Positions 1-8,578 of a stretch of 64,000 nucleotides of DNA are shown here, piece after piece (the first letter of the stretch is position 1; each line of letters opens with the position of its first letter). Below the pieces are notes generated by a model. It did not search any database, was not told the DNA's origin, and worked only from the letters and a program-made list of their open reading frames with translations. A program made the translations under genes and the position numbers. The DNA comes from an uncultured Negativicutes bacterium (GTDB lineage: Bacteria > Bacillota > Negativicutes > Veillonellales > Megasphaeraceae), in the NCBI GenBank assembly GCA_900752195.1, contig CAADUJ010000006.1, forward strand, positions 62,001 through 126,000, in the 5' to 3' direction.

Positions 1-2
1 TC

Positions 3-500
3 GATGAAATCGTCTCTCTGCAGCACCAGACAGAACAAGCCGGTCTACAGATAGTCATCCAGCTTGCCAAAACGTTCATCACGCCTATCGATCGCGAAGA
101 TTTGTATCTTCTGTCCTATCACCTTACAGCTTGTACCGATTGCCTTCACGGCTTTCTCATGCGCGTCCAGATGTACAATGTCACAAAAACGACACCGGCT
201 GCCATTCAGGGGACAGAGTTGTTGATGCAGATGGGAAAAGAACTTGTTCCGATTTTTGAAAACATGAAACATATCAACAACAGCCAGACGGCTCTCATCC
301 ACCATGCTGAACGGCTGAATCGCTTAGAATCTGAAGTAGATCATATTTATCGCAAAGAAGTATCTCGTCTCTTTACGGAAGATATTCCCCTTATCGATGT
401 CATTCGTTGGAAAGATACCATTGCCATGATTGAAGAAACGGCAGATAAAGTGGAAGATTTATCGAATCTGATCAAAGGAGTGATTATGAAGTATGCTTGA
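3..500 (+). CDS. DUF47 / PhoU-like Pit-accessory protein, 5'-truncated
   Basis: The open frame enters from the left edge (first whole codon at 3) and ends with TGA at 498-500, so the N-terminus lies outside the window. The visible part starts DEIVSLQHQTEQ and contains FITPIDREDLY, typical of the DUF47 (PhoU-like, all-helical) family. These proteins sit next to Pit-type phosphate transporters and are thought to modulate them. The ATG of pit lies inside its last codons (8-base overlap), so the two are translationally coupled. Function is inferred from family and context; the family call is secure. Confidence 0.88.
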   Translation, partial: DEIVSLQHQTEQAGLQIVIQLAKTFITPIDREDLYLLSYHLTACTDCLHGFLMRVQMYNVTKTTPAAIQGTELLMQMGKELVPIFENMKHINNSQTALIHHAERLNRLESEVDHIYRKEVSRLFTEDIPLIDVIRWKDTIAMIEETADKVEDLSNLIKGVIMKYA

Positions 501-1497
501 TACATACCTGATTATCACCGTCGTCATGTTGGCTCTTGTCTTCGACTTTATCAATGGTTTCCATGATACGGCCAATGCTATTGCCACATGCGTATCTACA
601 CGGGCTATTCGGCCTGGTATCGCCATCATGGGAACGGCTGTACTGAATTTTCTAGGCGCCATGATTTCTACTGGCGTTGCCAAGACCATTGGCGGCGATA
701 TCGTCGTATCTCCGCTCATGATCAATGAAGTCATTATCGTTGCAGGTCTCTGCGGAGCTATCATATGGAATCTTTTGACATGGTGGATTGGCATGCCTTC
801 CAGCTCTTCTCACGCCCTTATTGGTGGCATGCTGGGAGCCGTCATGATTTCCGTCGGTATTTCGGCCTTGAACGGTATAGGCATTTTAAAAATAGTCGCC
901 TCTCTCATCTTGTCACCGATTACGGCAATTGCCGTCGGCTATATCATCATGAAGATCATCTTCCTCATCTGTCATGATTTCCGACCAGCACCAGTTAATC
1001 TGGCCGCCAACCGCCTCCAGGTGCTTTCGGCAGCGCTCATGGCTTTTTCGCACGGTTCTAACGACGCCCAGAAATCAATGGGTATCATTACGCTTGCCCT
1101 TCTTTCTGGCGGCTTTATCGACACATTGGAAGTTCCCATGATTGTCAAATTCCTCTGCGCTGCGGCCATGGCATTAGGTACGAGCTTCGGCGGTTGGAAA
1201 ATCATCCGTACCGTTGGCGGCAAGATATTTAAAATGCACCCTATCCACGGTTTTGCTGCTGACCTGAACTCGGCCGTCGTCATCTTCTCGGCGACGCTGC
1301 TTCATCTTCCCGTTTCGACGACCCACGTCGTATCGGGATCCATCATGGGCGTCGGTGCCGCACAGCGCGTCAAAGCCGTCCACTGGAACGTTGCCAAACA
1401 GATGGTATCAGCTTGGGTCCTCACCATTCCCTGCACAGCTGTTATGGGCGCCATTTCCTATGTAATTATTACATATGCTTTTTTAATGTTTGGATAA
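493..1497 (+). CDS. pit: Low-affinity inorganic phosphate transporter, PiT family
   Basis: 334-residue integral membrane protein with about ten hydrophobic segments. It carries both duplicated PiT signatures: an N-terminal FDFINGFHDTANAIAT (about residues 14-30) and a second half with AFSHGSNDAQKSMGI (about 183-197). GMPSSSSHALIGG and PVSTTHVVSGSIMG are the paired serine/threonine-rich repeats. It is expected to move phosphate, or a metal-phosphate complex, into the cell with a cation. The start at 493 overlaps the DUF47 gene and the gene ends just before a hairpin shared with mutM. The length is normal for bacterial Pit. Confidence 0.95.
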   Translation: MLDTYLIITVVMLALVFDFINGFHDTANAIATCVSTRAIRPGIAIMGTAVLNFLGAMISTGVAKTIGGDIVVSPLMINEVIIVAGLCGAIIWNLLTWWIGMPSSSSHALIGGMLGAVMISVGISALNGIGILKIVASLILSPITAIAVGYIIMKIIFLICHDFRPAPVNLAANRLQVLSAALMAFSHGSNDAQKSMGIITLALLSGGFIDTLEVPMIVKFLCAAAMALGTSFGGWKIIRTVGGKIFKMHPIHGFAADLNSAVVIFSATLLHLPVSTTHVVSGSIMGVGAAQRVKAVHWNVAKQMVSAWVLTIPCTAVMGAISYVIITYAFLMFG

Positions 1498-1506
1498 AGA
1501 CATACC

Positions 1507-1543
1507 AAAAACAGTGACCTCAACTATGGGATCACTGTTTTTT
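1507..1543. terminator. Bidirectional intrinsic terminator between pit and mutM
   Basis: Stem ACAGTGA (1511-1517) pairs with TCACTGT (1532-1538). An A run precedes it and a T run follows it, so it can stop the plus-strand pit transcript and the converging minus-strand polA-mutM transcript. Confidence 0.8.
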
Positions 1544-1555
1544 ATTGCCCTTCTT

Positions 1556-2380
1556 TTACTTCTGACAATACCGGCAATAATGGGTTCCTCTGCCGCCTTG
1601 TTTGACGTACGTAATGGGCGTACCGCAGTTCGGACAAGGTTTTCCTTCCCGGCCGTAGACATTGAGATTTTCTTGATTCTGCCCTTCTTTACCGCTGGCA
1701 TTGACGAAGTTGATAATAGTCGTGCCGCCATAGGCAAGTCCTTCTTCTAAGACGGCGTGGATGGCGTTGCACAAGGCTTCTGTTTCCTTTTTCGTCACCT
1801 TATCACAGCGTCGGGAAGGACGTATCCCCGCCAGGAAGAGTGCTTCGTCGACGTAGATGTTACCGACGCCGGCAACGCAAGTCTGGTCCAGGAGGATGGC
1901 CTTGATACGCGTTTTGCGACGATGGATATAGTTCCACAAGTATTGTGGCGTAAAATCAGGACTAATGCCATCAGGACCTAAGGTATCATATCCTTTGATA
2001 CCTGTCACAGCTCCGTCCGGGACAATCCAAAGACAGCCTAATGTACGGATGTCACCGTAGATAAGACGGCCTTTATCGAGGTGAAATACGATGCGGCTGA
2101 ACCGGGGAAGGTCTTTTCCGTCATCGTCTTCATAGAGAAATCGTCCTGTCAGCCTGAGATGAGCCAGAATGCCCGAGTTGGCATTGAGGTGAAGAAAAAG
2201 GTATTTTCCTTTCCTTGTTATCTTCGTAAAGGTACACCCTGTGAGAGAGGCGGCAAACTCATCGGCATTTCTGTTTTTGATGAGGCGCGGCAAGAGGACA
2301 TCGACGGAGACTATTTTTCTCCCCTTTACGACGTCATCTAAATAAGACCGCACCGTTTCGACTTCCGGCAATTCTGGCAT
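1556..2380 (-). CDS. mutM: Formamidopyrimidine-DNA glycosylase (Fpg/MutM)
   Basis: 274 residues, the usual length. The N-terminus MPELPEVETVR supplies the catalytic proline and glutamate (residues 2 and 3) used for 8-oxoguanine excision and AP-lyase cleavage. The C-terminus carries the zinc finger CPNCGTPI...YCRYCQK (about residues 247-273). It removes oxidised purines in base-excision repair. The ATG directly abuts the stop codon of polA and a GAGGAAG ribosome site lies in the last polA codons, so the two repair genes are coupled. Confidence 0.97.
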   Translation of the reverse strand: MPELPEVETVRSYLDDVVKGRKIVSVDVLLPRLIKNRNADEFAASLTGCTFTKITRKGKYLFLHLNANSGILAHLRLTGRFLYEDDDGKDLPRFSRIVFHLDKGRLIYGDIRTLGCLWIVPDGAVTGIKGYDTLGPDGISPDFTPQYLWNYIHRRKTRIKAILLDQTCVAGVGNIYVDEALFLAGIRPSRRCDKVTKKETEALCNAIHAVLEEGLAYGGTTIINFVNASGKEGQNQENLNVYGREGKPCPNCGTPITYVKQGGRGTHYCRYCQK

Positions 2381-4963
2381 TTATTTAGCTTCCTCCCAGT
2401 TCGTACCGCAATGGATATCAACCGTAAGGGGCACCGAAAGAGTTACGACATGCTCCATCTTATCCCGCAAGATTCCTTCTACTTCGTCCTTCTCGCTAGC
2501 CGGCACTTCCAGAACGAGTTCGTCATGGACCTGAACGAGAAGGCGCGTCTTCAAGTGGCGTGTTTCCAGTTCATCTTGAACGGCATTCATAGCCATTTTG
2601 ATGATATCAGCTGCACTCCCTTGAATCGGCGTATTCATAGCAGTCCGTTCAGCGAAAGAGCGGCGCGTGAAATTCTTGCTATTGATATCAGGTAATGCCC
2701 TGATACGACCGAACATGGTCCGCGTCATTCCTTCTTCACGGGCTTCCTTGATGAGGCCGTCCATGTAGCCGTGGATAGCACTATAGCGGGCAAAATAGGA
2801 CTCTATGTATTCTTTAGCCTGCTTGCGGCTGATGGAGATATTGCGGGATAGGCCAAAATCACTGATTCCATAAATGATGCCAAAATTGACGGCTTTTGCA
2901 TGGGATCGCTGTTCTGGTGTAACTTCATCGAATGGAATGCCAAATACTTCCGATGCCGTCCGACGATGGATATCCTGTTCGTGCTTAAAGCCGTCGATCA
3001 TGGTCGGATCCTGTGATAAATGGGCTAATAAACGCAATTCGATTTGTGAATAATCACCGGACATGATGTAGTCATATCCTTCACCGGGAATAAAGAGAGA
3101 GCGGATTTTCTTCCCCTGTTCCGTCCGGATAGGGATATTCTGTAAATTGGGATCTGAACTGCTGAGACGTCCTGTAGCCGTGACCATCTGGTTGAACGAC
3201 GTATAGATGCGACCGGTTTCACTTGAAATAAGAGGTTCTAACCCCTCGAGATATGTGGAAATAAGCTTCTTCAACGCTCTATATTGAATGATGGCTGGAA
3301 TGATTGGGTGCGCCTGCTCTAGTTCTTCTAAGACCGATGAATCGGTGGAATAGCCCGTTTTCGTCTTCTTGATGACAGGAAGGCCCAGTGTTTCGAATAA
3401 GACGACGCCGAGCTGTTTCGTCGAATTAATATTAAAGGTATCGCCTGCCATGTCATAAATGGATTGCTCCAATTCATCAGCCTGTTTCGAAAGATGTGCC
3501 TTCATTTCTTCCAGTCTGTCTCTATCGACAGTGAAACCATTCATTTCCATAACAGCCAGCGTATGGATGAGGGGCAATTCAATGGATTCATAGAGATCCA
3601 TAAGGCCCATTGTCTGCAGGCTTTCTTCCTCTAAGGGCCATAGCGCTAAGGCAAAGGATGCATCCTGAGCCGTCCTGTGTTCCTCATCTTCGCCTGTTTC
3701 CATGAGAGAAACGCCAAATTTCTCTGAAAGGTATGACAGCCCATACGTCGTTCTTGTCGGATCCAGTAGGTAGGCCCCCAGCGTAATATCTTTAATGGGG
3801 ATCCGTTCTGACACATATGCCGATGCCACTTTGATGAGACGCTTGCCAGTAGAGGTAATGACGCATTGGCAGGAAGGCAATGCACCTAAATAGTCTCCCA
3901 TCTGTTCTCGGGGTATGATAACGACACCTTTTTCCGTAGCCATAGCAAGAGACGTAAGGACTGGTACGGGAACAGCCTGTTCAAAACGTCCTTCTACTGC
4001 GACAACCTTTCCTTTCAAATCAGCAGGTGCAATATCTTCTGTCGTGACATAGATAATAGGCGACTCTTCTTGTGATGACTCCGTTGCAATCGCAGAAAAT
4101 CGGTCAAAAGACGACAGCTTTTCCAGGAGCTTTTTAAATCCCAGACGCTGGAATAATGGAACGACTTCTTCATTCCGCGGCTGTGGGAGGAATTGTTCCA
4201 AGCAATACGTAATGGGGACATCCGTCTTAATAGTCGCCAGTTTTTTACTCAGCATGGCCAGTTCCCGGTTATCATAGAGCTTTTCCTTTAACTTCCCTTT
4301 TACGTCATCTAAGTGGTCGTAGACACCTTCTACTGTATCGTACTGGGAAAGTAGCTTTAATGCCGTCTTTTCGCCTACACCGGGGACTCCTGGGATGTTA
4401 TCGGCTGTATCACCCATAAGCGCCTTCATATCGATAACCTGGCTTGGCGTATAGCCATATTCGTCTTTCATGACTTCTGGCGTCACAGCCAGCATGTTCG
4501 TGATTCCCTTCTTTGTCAGTTCCACTGTAATGGCATCATCAACGAGCTGCAACGCATCGCGATCACCTGTAACAATGTGGACGTCAAGGTTATCCTTTTC
4601 CACGCCTTTGGCAACGGTGCCGATGATATCATCGCCTTCGTATCCTTCCATTTCTAGGACGTGGATGCCTAAACACGAAAGGACCTCCCGTATCAACGAA
4701 AACTGAGGGCGCAGCTCATCTGGAGCCGGCTTGCGCGTCGCCTTATAGCCGTCGAACAAGTCATTCCTGAAGGTATGTTTATCTTTGTCGAAGGCAACGG
4801 CAATATATTGCGGATCCAGTTCTTCATACAATTTTAAGAGCATATTCAAAAAACCATAGACGGCATTGGTATAATTTCCCTGACTATCCGTCAAGACAGG
4901 AATTGCGTAGAAAGCACGATAGAGTAGACTACTCCCGTCAATGATGATAATTCGTTCTTTCAT
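2381..4963 (-). CDS. polA: DNA polymerase I
   Basis: 860 residues in three parts. An N-terminal 5'-3' exonuclease (about 1-290; IIIDGSSLLYRAFYA, GDTADNIPGVPGVGEKTA) is followed by a middle 3'-5' exonuclease-like domain (about 310-480). The C-terminal polymerase domain (about 490-860) has the catalytic motifs SGDYSQIELRLLAHLS and VQVHDELVLEV. It acts in Okazaki-fragment maturation and repair synthesis. The proofreading domain looks degenerate: where E. coli has FDTET there is VAVEG, and the second aspartate motif is also missing, so proofreading is probably absent. mutM follows without a gap. Confidence 0.97.
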   Translation of the reverse strand: MKERIIIIDGSSLLYRAFYAIPVLTDSQGNYTNAVYGFLNMLLKLYEELDPQYIAVAFDKDKHTFRNDLFDGYKATRKPAPDELRPQFSLIREVLSCLGIHVLEMEGYEGDDIIGTVAKGVEKDNLDVHIVTGDRDALQLVDDAITVELTKKGITNMLAVTPEVMKDEYGYTPSQVIDMKALMGDTADNIPGVPGVGEKTALKLLSQYDTVEGVYDHLDDVKGKLKEKLYDNRELAMLSKKLATIKTDVPITYCLEQFLPQPRNEEVVPLFQRLGFKKLLEKLSSFDRFSAIATESSQEESPIIYVTTEDIAPADLKGKVVAVEGRFEQAVPVPVLTSLAMATEKGVVIIPREQMGDYLGALPSCQCVITSTGKRLIKVASAYVSERIPIKDITLGAYLLDPTRTTYGLSYLSEKFGVSLMETGEDEEHRTAQDASFALALWPLEEESLQTMGLMDLYESIELPLIHTLAVMEMNGFTVDRDRLEEMKAHLSKQADELEQSIYDMAGDTFNINSTKQLGVVLFETLGLPVIKKTKTGYSTDSSVLEELEQAHPIIPAIIQYRALKKLISTYLEGLEPLISSETGRIYTSFNQMVTATGRLSSSDPNLQNIPIRTEQGKKIRSLFIPGEGYDYIMSGDYSQIELRLLAHLSQDPTMIDGFKHEQDIHRRTASEVFGIPFDEVTPEQRSHAKAVNFGIIYGISDFGLSRNISISRKQAKEYIESYFARYSAIHGYMDGLIKEAREEGMTRTMFGRIRALPDINSKNFTRRSFAERTAMNTPIQGSAADIIKMAMNAVQDELETRHLKTRLLVQVHDELVLEVPASEKDEVEGILRDKMEHVVTLSVPLTVDIHCGTNWEEAK

Positions 4964-4990
4964 AATATATGTATATCCTTTCTCGTCTCG

Positions 4991-5365
4991 TTACTGAATA
5001 AAGGACCGGACAATATTGAAGACGATATAAATGACAGCAGCCCCTAAGAGATATGGCAGCGCTAATAAGAGCAACCCTAAAGCACTGACGACGATGAGGG
5101 CGGCTACGAAAATAATGAACCCAATGGCGAGCTTAATGCGCAACGGCAACCCTTTCTTGAAATACACATGGACTTCTTCGCCACCTTCTCTATCAAGGGA
5201 TTGTGATTTATCGTATACCGTTCCATCTTCATTGATGGTCTGGCCATGAAAACTATCCCGTTCTTCACTGGACATGACTTTTGCATCTTGTGATGCTGCT
5301 TGATGGCATGTTTCACAAAGTCCGTCTGGATAGATTGCTTCGTTATTACAATTCCGACATTTCAT
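4991..5365 (-). CDS. Small zinc-ribbon membrane protein of unknown function
   Basis: 124 residues from the ATG at 5363-5365, chosen because ACGGAGGA lies six bases upstream; a longer frame to 5437 has no such site. The N-terminus has a zinc-ribbon pair, CRNCNNEAIYPDGLCETC (residues 3-20). A charged region (about 30-75) follows, then two hydrophobic segments (about 78-120) that should anchor it in the inner membrane with the zinc end in the cytoplasm. It precedes polA by 27 bases and is probably its operon partner. No specific function can be assigned. Confidence 0.75.
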   Translation of the reverse strand: MKCRNCNNEAIYPDGLCETCHQAASQDAKVMSSEERDSFHGQTINEDGTVYDKSQSLDREGGEEVHVYFKKGLPLRIKLAIGFIIFVAALIVVSALGLLLLALPYLLGAAVIYIVFNIVRSFIQ

Positions 5366-5416
5366 GATATTCCTCCGTAACGTCAATAAATTCGGACGAT
5401 ATTTTCCGTAATCTTT

Positions 5417-5425
5417 ATTATACCA
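5417..5425 (-). promoter_or_regulatory. Extended -10 promoter for the orf-polA-mutM operon
   Basis: The minus strand reads TGGTATAAT, an extended -10 (TGn plus TATAAT), about 50 bases upstream of the zinc-ribbon gene and downstream of the engB terminator. No good -35 hexamer is visible, which an extended -10 promoter can tolerate. Confidence 0.5.
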
Positions 5426-5469
5426 TACTCTGTACATTCCGTCCCTGCACAGACCGAGCCGGACACACC

Positions 5470-5506
5470 AAAAAAAGGAACAGGCCCTATATAGAGTCTG
5501 TTCCTT
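5470..5506 (-). terminator. Intrinsic terminator after engB
   Basis: Nine-base stem AAGGAACAG (5475-5483) / CTGTTCCTT (5498-5506), followed on the minus strand by a run of seven T. It ends the lon-engB transcript. Confidence 0.85.
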
Positions 5507-5523
5507 CGTACTACATACATATA

Positions 5524-6159
5524 TCAGTCCGACTGCAAGGCTTCATGGATCATGTGCAGGACCTGATCATGGCCTTCCTGCTTGAGTGAAGAATATGCAA
5601 TTGGCGGGAATATTGTCGGAAAGAGGCGTTTGATCTGTGCCAGGTTCTTATGTTGTTCATTTCGCTTCAGCTTATCCGCTTTCGTACCGATGATTTGAAG
5701 CGGGACTTCATTGTCAACGAGCCAATGGTATGCTTCTTCATCGATGGCAAGGCCAGGATGACGCAAATCGATGAGGAGGAACAACAGGCTAAGACGTGGT
5801 GACGCTGTTATATATTCGCCGATGAAATTACCCCAGAGATGGCGATTTTTACCTCCTGTTTTGGCAAAGCCATAGCCAGGGAGATCGACAAAATAAAGAG
5901 GTGTTTTCGTCGTATGTTCTGTTGTTTTTTCCTGCAACGTAACGCCATAATAGTTTAACGTCTGTGTCTTACCAGGAGAGCCGCTGACACGGGCCAGACC
6001 GCGATGACGGCATAAAGAGTTAATTAAACTCGACTTTCCTACATTGGAGCGACCGAGAAAGGCAATTTCTAGCAAGTCTCCTTCTGGATATTGGCTTGTA
6101 TTGACGGCTGACGCAACGTAGGCGGGGTTGATGATTTGCAGCGTACCGTGTGCGGTCAT
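5524..6159 (-). CDS. engB: Ribosome-biogenesis GTPase EngB/YsxC
   Basis: 211-residue TrmE-Era-EngA-EngB family GTPase. Visible motifs are G1 GRSNVGKSSL (about residues 32-41), G3 DLPGYG and G4 TKAD. It is needed for late assembly of the large ribosomal subunit. Its ATG overlaps the lon stop codon (ATGA, four bases), so it is coupled to lon, a very common lon-engB order. A terminator follows. Confidence 0.96.
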   Translation of the reverse strand: MTAHGTLQIINPAYVASAVNTSQYPEGDLLEIAFLGRSNVGKSSLINSLCRHRGLARVSGSPGKTQTLNYYGVTLQEKTTEHTTKTPLYFVDLPGYGFAKTGGKNRHLWGNFIGEYITASPRLSLLFLLIDLRHPGLAIDEEAYHWLVDNEVPLQIIGTKADKLKRNEQHKNLAQIKRLFPTIFPPIAYSSLKQEGHDQVLHMIHEALQSD

Positions 6160-8471
6160 GACTTCACCAGAGCTTCGCGCAGCACTTCATCCATGTGGTG
6201 AACGAAGACAAAGGACACGTCATCCTTGACACTTTGCGGTACTTGTACCATGTCGCGCTTATTTTCTTCAGGGAGGAGAATTTTTTTGATGCCTGACCGA
6301 TGGGCTGCAATGACCTTTTCCTTAATTCCGCCTACAGGAAGAACGTTGCCACGTAATGTAATTTCACCGGTCATAGCAAGATCATGATGGACTTTTCGTC
6401 CTGTAAGAGCCGATGCAATAGCCGTCGCCATGGTAATACCAGCAGACGGACCATCTTTAGGAACAGCTCCTTCCGGCAAGTGAATGTGAATATCCGTCGT
6501 CGTGTAGAAATCGTCTGCCAGGCCCAGTTCATGTGCCCGGCTGCGAATATACGTCATCCCTGCTTCAGCCGATTCTTTCATGACATCGCCTAGTTGACCG
6601 GTCAGGATGAGGTTTCCCTTTCCTTTTAAACAAGCCACTTCTGTATCGAGGATTTCGCCACCGACCTGGGTCCAGGCAAGGCCTGTAACACGACCGACTT
6701 CATCATCTTTGGAAATCTTCGTAGGCAGGAATTTAACAGGTCCTAAGAGGGTTTCCAAATTTTTCATGCTCACCGTCAACGGATGATCCGGATTAAGGTA
6801 ATAGGATTTTACGATTTTCCGGCACACCTTACCGATTGTTTTTTCAAGGGTACGAACACCGGATTCGCGGGTATAATCCTGGATGATATGGCGCAGTACC
6901 GTCGCTGAAAACTTTGCCATATACGACGTAAGTCCATTCTGTTTAAGCTGTTTCGGGACGAGATAGCGTTTGGCAATTTCCAGTTTTTCTTCTTCTGTAT
7001 AGCTGGAGAACTCGATGATTTCCATTCGGTCTAGCAAGGGCCGCGGAATATCACTGATGACATTGGCCGTCGTAATCCAGAATACCTTCGATAAATCAAA
7101 GGGGATTTCAATGAAGTGGTCACTAAAGGTATTGTTTTGTTCCGGATCCAACACTTCCAGGAGTGCTGACGACGGGTCGCCGCGCAGGTCCGACGTCATC
7201 TTATCAATTTCATCGAGGAGGAAAACCGGATTCTTTGTACCAGCCTGTTTTATACCTGAAATGATACGCCCTGGCAAGGCTCCTATATAGGTGCGGCGAT
7301 GACCACGGATTTCCGCTTCATCACGGACACCACCTAAAGAAATACGAACGTATTCCCGATTCATCGCTTTGGCAATGGAACGGGCAATGCTCGTCTTACC
7401 GGTTCCGGGAGGGCCAACGAAGCACAAAATCGGTCCTTTCGTGCTTTTAGACATGAGACGAACTGCCAGGTATTCGATAATACGATCTTTTACTTCTTTC
7501 AAGCCGTAATGATCTTCGTCTAAAATGGTCTGCGCTTCTTTAAGATCAAGACGGTCTTTAGACTGCTTGGACCATGGCAATGCCAGAACCCAGTCAAGGT
7601 AGGTCATGATAATAGCCGATTCCTGCATCATAGGCGGCATCGAATTGAGCCGGCTTATTTCCTTGTCTACCACTTCTTTTACGTGTGTAGGAAGTTTCAG
7701 CTTGGCGACTTTATCACGCATCTTCTGAATTTCTTCGTCTCTGTCATAGCTATCTCCTAATTCGTTGTGAATAGCTTTTATCTTTTCACGAAGATAGTAT
7801 TCTTTTTGCTGCTGGTCCATGGCACCACGAACCTGATTATTCAGCTTTGCTTCAATCTTAGCTATATCTACTTCCATATCAAGGAGGGAGCAGACATGAC
7901 GCATGCGAAGACGTACATCAATATATTCCAGTATGCCCTGCATGGCTGCTGTAGCAATGGGAAGCTGTGATGCGATGTAATCCGTCAGGACACTGCGATT
8001 TTGAATGGTTCCCACCTTTTCACGCACTTCTTCCTGATTTTTCAGTTTATCCAGCCAGTTATAGAAGCGTTTCGTCATAACGCGACTTAATGCAATATCT
8101 TCATTTTCTCCCGCATCGCATGAGGGCTGTTTTACGACTGCCACTTCTATGTAGTCGTCTTTTACAGAAAATCCGTTAATAGAAACGCGGTCTAACCCGG
8201 TCACCATAATGCGAACAATACCACCGGGAAGGCGAAGAAGTTGTTCAATGCGGACAAGCGTACCAATCTGATATACATCATCAATCGTCGGATTTTCTAC
8301 TTCTGGATTAAGCTGGCAAGACACGACGAGAAGTCGATCGTGTTCCATGGCGTAATTTACGGCACCAAGGGACATTTCTCTGCCAATATCTATTTTTTCA
8401 TATAATTCTGGAAATACGACCATGTCCCGCAACGGAACAAAGGGTAATGCCAAAATCGAGTTATCTTCCAT
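6156..8471 (-). CDS. lon: ATP-dependent Lon protease (LonA)
   Basis: 771 residues: N-terminal substrate-binding domain (about 1-200), coiled region, AAA+ module with Walker A GPPGTGKTS and FLLDEIDK (about 345-420), and C-terminal serine protease with the catalytic PKDGPSAG and the lysine in VGGIKEKV. It degrades damaged and regulatory proteins in the cytoplasm. The ATG at 8469-8471 is preferred over a TTG six bases upstream because GCAGGTGA lies six bases before the ATG but only two before the TTG. A hairpin separates it from clpX and it overlaps engB by four bases. Confidence 0.96.
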   Translation of the reverse strand: MEDNSILALPFVPLRDMVVFPELYEKIDIGREMSLGAVNYAMEHDRLLVVSCQLNPEVENPTIDDVYQIGTLVRIEQLLRLPGGIVRIMVTGLDRVSINGFSVKDDYIEVAVVKQPSCDAGENEDIALSRVMTKRFYNWLDKLKNQEEVREKVGTIQNRSVLTDYIASQLPIATAAMQGILEYIDVRLRMRHVCSLLDMEVDIAKIEAKLNNQVRGAMDQQQKEYYLREKIKAIHNELGDSYDRDEEIQKMRDKVAKLKLPTHVKEVVDKEISRLNSMPPMMQESAIIMTYLDWVLALPWSKQSKDRLDLKEAQTILDEDHYGLKEVKDRIIEYLAVRLMSKSTKGPILCFVGPPGTGKTSIARSIAKAMNREYVRISLGGVRDEAEIRGHRRTYIGALPGRIISGIKQAGTKNPVFLLDEIDKMTSDLRGDPSSALLEVLDPEQNNTFSDHFIEIPFDLSKVFWITTANVISDIPRPLLDRMEIIEFSSYTEEEKLEIAKRYLVPKQLKQNGLTSYMAKFSATVLRHIIQDYTRESGVRTLEKTIGKVCRKIVKSYYLNPDHPLTVSMKNLETLLGPVKFLPTKISKDDEVGRVTGLAWTQVGGEILDTEVACLKGKGNLILTGQLGDVMKESAEAGMTYIRSRAHELGLADDFYTTTDIHIHLPEGAVPKDGPSAGITMATAIASALTGRKVHHDLAMTGEITLRGNVLPVGGIKEKVIAAHRSGIKKILLPEENKRDMVQVPQSVKDDVSFVFVHHMDEVLREALVKS

Positions 8472-8525
8472 ATTCAATCACCTGCTTTAGGTCTTAAAAT
8501 TCACTGAATTGGTATTCTTATATGG

Positions 8526-8568
8526 AAAAATAAAACTCATTTCCTACGGTGAAGAAATGAGTTTTATT
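8526..8568 (-). terminator. Intrinsic terminator after clpX
   Basis: Fifteen-base stem AATAAAACTCATTTC (8529-8543) / GAAATGAGTTTTATT (8554-8568), running into T-rich sequence on the minus strand. It separates tig-clpP-clpX from lon-engB, so lon probably has its own start site or depends on read-through. Confidence 0.75.
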
Positions 8569-8578
8569 GTAAACCACT

